DNA of 64,000 nt from Heracleum sosnowskyi (Eukaryota > Streptophyta > Magnoliopsida > Apiales > Apiaceae). Location of the stretch: the NCBI GenBank assembly GCA_030848705.1, contig CM061243.1, positions 119,932,674-119,996,673 on the forward strand, given 5' to 3'. Positions 59,595 through 64,000 of the stretch are shown one piece after another (the stretch's first letter is position 1; each line of letters opens with the position of its first letter). The notes below the pieces were generated by a model, which was not told the origin of the DNA, did not search any database, and worked only from the letters and a program-made list of their open reading frames with translations. The translations under genes and the position numbers were made by a program.

Positions 59595-60130
59595 AACAGT
59601 TTTTGTCGCAGTATTTGTTTTTAGTACAGGAGTAGAAATAAATTTCTCCTTAACAGTTTGAGGTTCCAAAAGGGTGTGGAGATTGGAATCCTCTAGTAAA
59701 CACAAACTGGAAAAGGAAAAGAACCAACGAAGTGTCAACTTCGTATGTTTGCCCTAATGTTAAATGTATGGAGCTCGAGTGAAATTTCTTAGCAATTGTT
59801 GCAGTGGCGATTACTCGCATTGTCATATATTTTATATAGAAGCTCAGTTTGAGACCTGGTAAAGGGGAGAGCAATATATTGGAACGTTCCACTCAGTTTT
59901 ATTGTTTTCATCTCTAAATTTCCTGAGACCAGTTGACCAAATGCCACAGCAGCATTATTTCTAAATTCTGTTTTCTGTTGGTTTCGCTTTTACTAAATTC
60001 TGGTGCTAACTTGAGATAGTAAATTCTGGTTTTTTCACGGTTGAGGCACTTGTGAATTGTGATGGTAAGATGGATCTGTTTGAAATGTTTATGTATCACC
60101 TTAGCCGATGTGAGTGCAGTCTGCACCTCA
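59595..60130. other. Intergenic DNA
   Basis: No gene or element is recognised between the direct repeat and the MITE pair. Confidence 0.5.
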
Positions 60131-60507
60131 TAGCATCTTCAATAGGGTAAAACACTTAGCTAAATTATTAGGTGGCATTCTATAAATAAGATTTTTAGAT
60201 ATTATGTAAAAAATTTACAACTCCAATGCTACAAAACTCTTAGCAAAAAATATAGCTAACTCTTACCGATTGACCATATTTGCTGACCACTAGAGACCTG
60301 TAGTTAAATCACACGTCATCTATTTTCATATTTAAATAATATATTCTATTTATAACAACTTCAAATAATAAAAACATATTATTTTTAAAATATAGCAACT
60401 ATTATAGCCAACTCCATTAAAACACATCAAGGTTCAACAAATTTTACATAATCAATATTTTATATTATTTTAGTCAACTATTTTAGCTAACGCGGTTAGA
60501 GATGCTC
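60131..60507. mobile_element. Older Harbinger-like MITE, 377 bp
   Basis: The left end (TAGCATCTTCAATAGGG) and the reverse complement of the right end (GAGCATCTCTAACCGCG) are diverged forms of the GAGCATCTCC terminus. TTA follows at 60508-60510 and TCA precedes at 60128-60130, so the target duplication has decayed. Confidence 0.65.
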
Positions 60508-60510
60508 TTA

Positions 60511-60815
60511 GAGCATCTCCAAGGGTATAAAACCCTTAGCTAAATAATCCATGTGGCATCTATGTGTCACTTTTTAGATAATATGTAAAAGGTATAGCAC
60601 TCCAACCATATGCCCTTAGCAAAAAAATATAGACAATCATTTTTTGGTTGGCTATATTTGTTGAACCAATAAAGCCCTTGTGTATAATTTTACCTAACAA
60701 GAAATATAGATAAGACCATTGGAGTATATGTGCTTACCCTTAGCAAAAATATTTCATAATCATTATAGCCAACAAGATAGCCAACCATTTTTACCTATTG
60801 CCCTTGGAGATGCTC
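60511..60815. mobile_element. Harbinger-like MITE, 305 bp
   Basis: Terminal inverted repeats GAGCATCTCCAAGGG and CCCTTGGAGATGCTC are perfect over 15 bp. TTA flanks both sides (60508-60510, 60816-60818), as for PIF/Harbinger-type insertions. The interior is related to the adjacent older MITE. Confidence 0.8.
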
Positions 60816-60818
60816 TTA

Positions 60819-61453
60819 GTGGTTCATATGATATTAATGGTGGGGAAAACAAATACACTGCTTACAGCAACGTAATATCACAATGGTAATTGAATTGGTA
60901 ACTGCTACAAGTCGGGGCTCCAATTGGACCACATTACAGCAATGTACAGTAAATAATAGTAATAGAGGCCCGTTATTAAAAGGGTTAAATTATGAGAAAA
61001 AAGAATCTAAGGTTAATCTTAGGAAATTTTATAAGATAACATAGTTTTTAAGTATAAATTCTTAATGACAATTTTGTAATTACACATAATATTGTGAAAG
61101 TACAATAATACCCTCGTGTTTTAATATGAGATTCGAGTATAACCTTAGAAAACTTAGGTAATGTCAACCTTAGGATCCTCAACCTCTAAATTTATTTAAT
61201 TAAAGGATACAAAACTATTAGAATTCGACTAAGATTCAGGATTCACCAATCTGTATTTAGAATTAAATTATAAAATTTTAAATAGAATTCTAAAATTATT
61301 AAACTGTAAATAGAATTTAAATAGAATTCTAAAATTATTAAACTGTAAATATAATCGGATTACAGTTTACAGCAACCTACCATATTTTCTAGCAACTTAC
61401 CATATTTTCTGATTCCTAATCATATTCTAATCGCGCTCCCATGTAAAAATATC
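60819..61453. other. Intergenic DNA upstream of the CAF1-like gene
   Basis: AT-rich DNA containing a local duplication of TAAATAGAATTCTAAAATTA with its flank (about 61277 and 61318). No other feature is recognised. Confidence 0.5.
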
Positions 61454-61461
61454 TATATATA
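61454..61461 (+). promoter_or_regulatory. Putative TATA box of the CAF1-like gene
   Basis: TATATATA, 73 bp upstream of the ATG. The spacing fits a leader of about 45 nt. Confidence 0.6.
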
Positions 61462-61533
61462 CCCACATACTTCTTATTCAGGACCATCAAGTATTCATCA
61501 AAAAGTTGTTCGTTGCTAGGTTATTGAGTCAAG

Positions 61534-62472
61534 ATGAATACTTTCTCTTCCAGAAGCTCTCGTGTTGTTATTCGTGAAGTGTGGGCGCATAATCTCGATA
61601 GTGAATTCTCTATATTGCATAATACTCTGAAAAATTATTCTTATGTCTCTGTCGATACAGAATATCCCGGCGTTATCTATCATCCGATTATCAGTAATAA
61701 TGATCATGCCGCTCATCTTTCTCCCTCGCAAAGTTATTCTTTGATGAAAACTAACGTGGATGCTACGAAGATAATTCAACTTGGGATAACATTATCGGAT
61801 GTTAATGGAAATCTTCCTCACTTGGGCACGAATTCAAGTTACGTTTGGCAATTTAACTTCAAAGACTTCGATGTAGATAAAGATCTCTCAAACCCTACAT
61901 CGATTGAGTTACTTAAGCAACAAGGAATCAACTTTTTGAAGAATAAGCAACAAGGAATAAGTGCGGCAAGATTTTCGAGATTGTTCTTCTTGTGCTTTGG
62001 ACCTGGACGTAAGTTTTGTAATCCAACAGAAAATTTGAAGATTACTTGGGTGACTTTTCATGGCACTTATGATATTGCTTATTTGTTGGCCTTGATTATG
62101 CAAGCTAAGTTGCCATACGATTTAGACACTTTTACTCGCCTCTTACACTACTATTTTGGAATTTCCGTCTATGACTTGAAGGTCATATTGAAATTTCAAG
62201 GTTTGCATGGCGGTTTAGAGAGAATGGCTGAGATTCTTGAAGTTGAACGCCATGCTGGAAAACAATATCATCAAGCTGGTTCAAATAGCTTATTGACAAT
62301 GCGGATGTTCATGAAAACTAAGGAACGATACTTTAGTGGCAACAATTTTCACAAATTGAATCACTTTACATATATGTCGTCCGATTTGAACCTCAACATC
62401 AAGAGTAAGATTGTTCATCCATACATGCTCATGCCAGCGATCAACACCAATCAATATTATCAATTTTATTAG
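61534..62472 (+). CDS. CAF1-family (CCR4-NOT deadenylase) protein, intronless, 312 residues, altered active site
   Basis: CAF1 proteins are DEDD-type 3' exonucleases that shorten mRNA poly(A) tails in the CCR4-NOT complex. Here VSVDTEYPG supplies Asp41 and Glu43, WVTFHGTYDIAYLL supplies Asp180, and YDLKVI (Asp214) fits the conserved YDIKHL-type motif. The last catalytic motif, HQAGSDSLLT in the family, reads HQAGSNSLLT, so the fourth catalytic Asp is Asn251. GAT to AAT needs one base change. The frame is open from ATG to TAG without introns, like most plant CAF1 genes; 312 residues is longer than the usual 270-280, with a divergent loop at about 125-170 and an extended tail. A TATA box precedes it. 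It may be a catalytically weak paralogue or a young pseudogene. Confidence 0.85.
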   Translation: MNTFSSRSSRVVIREVWAHNLDSEFSILHNTLKNYSYVSVDTEYPGVIYHPIISNNDHAAHLSPSQSYSLMKTNVDATKIIQLGITLSDVNGNLPHLGTNSSYVWQFNFKDFDVDKDLSNPTSIELLKQQGINFLKNKQQGISAARFSRLFFLCFGPGRKFCNPTENLKITWVTFHGTYDIAYLLALIMQAKLPYDLDTFTRLLHYYFGISVYDLKVILKFQGLHGGLERMAEILEVERHAGKQYHQAGSNSLLTMRMFMKTKERYFSGNNFHKLNHFTYMSSDLNLNIKSKIVHPYMLMPAINTNQYYQFY

Positions 62473-63073
62473 TTCAGAAGATCAACAAAAGTATGTGTTA
62501 TTTTCTCTACCTAGTCGCTGATCACGATAGTCATCAAGGAATAAAGAGCAGCAGATCTTGAAAGCAAAGCATAATGAATTGCTGATTATGAGTTTTGGAA
62601 TGTAATATTCGAAATATAAAAAACAGTTAATCGTTGTTTTGTCAAAATTTTGCTATTTGCTCTAATACCGTGTTTAAATATTAGTATTTGCTCTTATATT
62701 GTATTTAAATTTTAGTCCAGATTCGTATGAATAAATGAAAGTATTGCAATTCTGTTCTAATAATGTTAAATTGTTTGATCAGAGAAGTAGCATTTGTTTT
62801 ATGGTACTGATGAATATGATATCTACCACTTCAATTCATCTCCCTGCCCTCTTCTGATCTCTTCAGTGGTATGATGGAGTAACCAACTCACGGATGTTTT
62901 TTGACCTCCATGTATAATGTACTAACATGCTCCAACAGACTCATCGATTTGCTTATATTTTGGTGGCACCTCGTTCTGGTAAGTGGTAATCTATGTCCAA
63001 AGAAATTGAGACATGGGACTTGAAAATATTGTAACCTTATTAATTACCACCAGCAACCAGAAATCGACTCAAG
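62473..63073. other. Downstream region of the CAF1-like gene
   Basis: Contains the second copy of the direct repeat (62716-62864). No gene is recognised. Confidence 0.5.
62716..62864 (+). repeat. 150-bp direct repeat, right copy
   Basis: Second copy of 59443-59594, now about 245 bp after the CAF1-like stop. It holds GAATAAATGAAA, a possible polyadenylation signal. Confidence 0.9.
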
Positions 63074-63085
63074 CACAACTGGTAC

Positions 63086-63299
63086 ATTTTATTTAGCCAA
63101 AAAAAAAAAAGGTTTTATGACCTTTTAAGCCTTAAAATTTAACGATTTATACCCATCAATCCTAAATATTTCAAATCGTATCTTTTAATTAACCCTTTTT
63201 TTCTGGAGCTAAAAGGTACGGTTCGAAATATTTAGAATTGATGAGCGTAAATCGTTAAACTTTAAGGCTTAAAAGGTTATAAAACTAAAAAAAATAAAT
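63086..63299. mobile_element. Foldback MITE with 12-bp target duplication
   Basis: A 214-bp element whose arms are near-complete inverted repeats (for example CCTTTTAAGCCTTAAAATTT against its complement). It is flanked by CACAACTGGTAC on both sides (63074-63085, 63300-63311). The duplication is slightly longer than the 9-11 bp usual for Mutator-like elements, which it otherwise resembles. Confidence 0.8.
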
Positions 63300-63311
63300 C
63301 ACAACTGGTAC

Positions 63312-64000
63312 TTCTTTGATGGAATAAATGGAAGTATATCTTATGATAATGGTGTGGAGGGGCGCTGTGCGCAGCCTTTTTTCTCTTGTTTACATTTGTT
63401 TGAACTATAAAATCAGGAAAAAACGATGATTTGCACTTGTCGATTCGTTACGTGTGACAAGTGGCTAATTTGCAGCAGAAATTGCTGGAATCAGATCATT
63501 ATGGCCGATGATCTATGTTCTGTACATCTCAGTTTTATTTTCACTTCTGGGTACTTTTCTTTCAAGATATATTATGTTCACCAACCTCCTTTAATGAGAA
63601 GATAAGCATGCTCATAGAGTCATAGTCACAAGTCATAACAAAAACTCAAGTAAAATAAGCATCTTTTGTTTTCTGTATGCTTTATCTCTAATTCAAGTAA
63701 AGCTTGGCTTAGATGCTTGCCTACCTTGTCCACTAATATGGCCATTACTTCAAGTCTTTTCATCTTAACCGTTAAATAGAATTATTACCAAGTGATTATA
63801 CACGTTGTAATAACGTAGAGATTGTATGTTCAAATAACTTCTTGTCGTTGAGATCTGTTGTGCAGAAGTTTCAGAATTAATGTCTCCTCTGGGGGTCAGA
63901 TTGTCTATTCAAGAAAGCCATGTATGTTTTGCACATGCTTTGAATATTCTTGTTTCGAAATCAAGTTTTAAGAATCCTAACTACTGTGGTTAATACAAAA
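63312..64000. other. Intergenic DNA to window end
   Basis: No gene, RNA or repeat is supported. Confidence 0.5.

Overview
This window is plant nuclear DNA, almost certainly from a eudicot. It is AT-rich and packed with nested transposable elements, with only two host-type genes near the right end. The introns, the Tat and SIRE-type LTR retrotransposons, the MITEs and the Helitron-like termini all fit a plant. Species cannot be fixed from sequence alone; an Apiaceae-like genome is a weak guess.

Left block (1-9917). The window opens in the 3' part of a SIRE-type Ty1/copia element (element A): an extra env-like ORF, a polypurine tract and an LTR. Element A sits inside the RNase H region of an older Ty3/gypsy Tat-lineage element, whose decayed RNase H-integrase follows (4390-5979). 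Downstream, that Tat element carries a decayed, intron-containing gene on the opposite strand (8154-6281) with its own TATA box. An 81-bp palindromic tandem array and the 3' LTR come next.

Middle-left (9918-21691). Intergenic DNA holds a Stowaway-like and a CACTA-like MITE. It is followed by a complete, young, ORF-less LTR element of 6.1 kb (15547-21686, TSD GTGGC, LTRs differing at one base).

Centre (21692-55087). This is a mosaic of Helitron-like elements. Into it is inserted a complete SIRE-type copia element B (24167-34425, minus strand, TSD AAATG) with identical 602-bp LTRs, an intact 1498-residue gag-pol and a 1336-residue env-like second ORF. To its right lies a 4.5-kb block flanked by 204-bp direct repeats. 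The block ends in a Helitron-type 3' terminus and carries a broken F-box-like gene behind 330-355-bp tandem repeats. Further right are tandem minus-strand Helitron-like units, short arrays, a long hairpin and an (AT)n run.

Right block (55088-64000). A five-exon gene (55733-59273) encodes a 199-residue TRAF-type zinc-finger protein with a C-terminal membrane anchor. After paired MITEs comes an intronless CAF1-family deadenylase-like gene (61534-62472), whose last catalytic Asp is replaced by Asn. A 150-bp direct repeat, once just after the TRAF gene and once after the CAF1 gene, brackets this segment. The two host genes show no sign of working together; most of the rest is transposon biology, with structural genes, cis signals and captured fragments.
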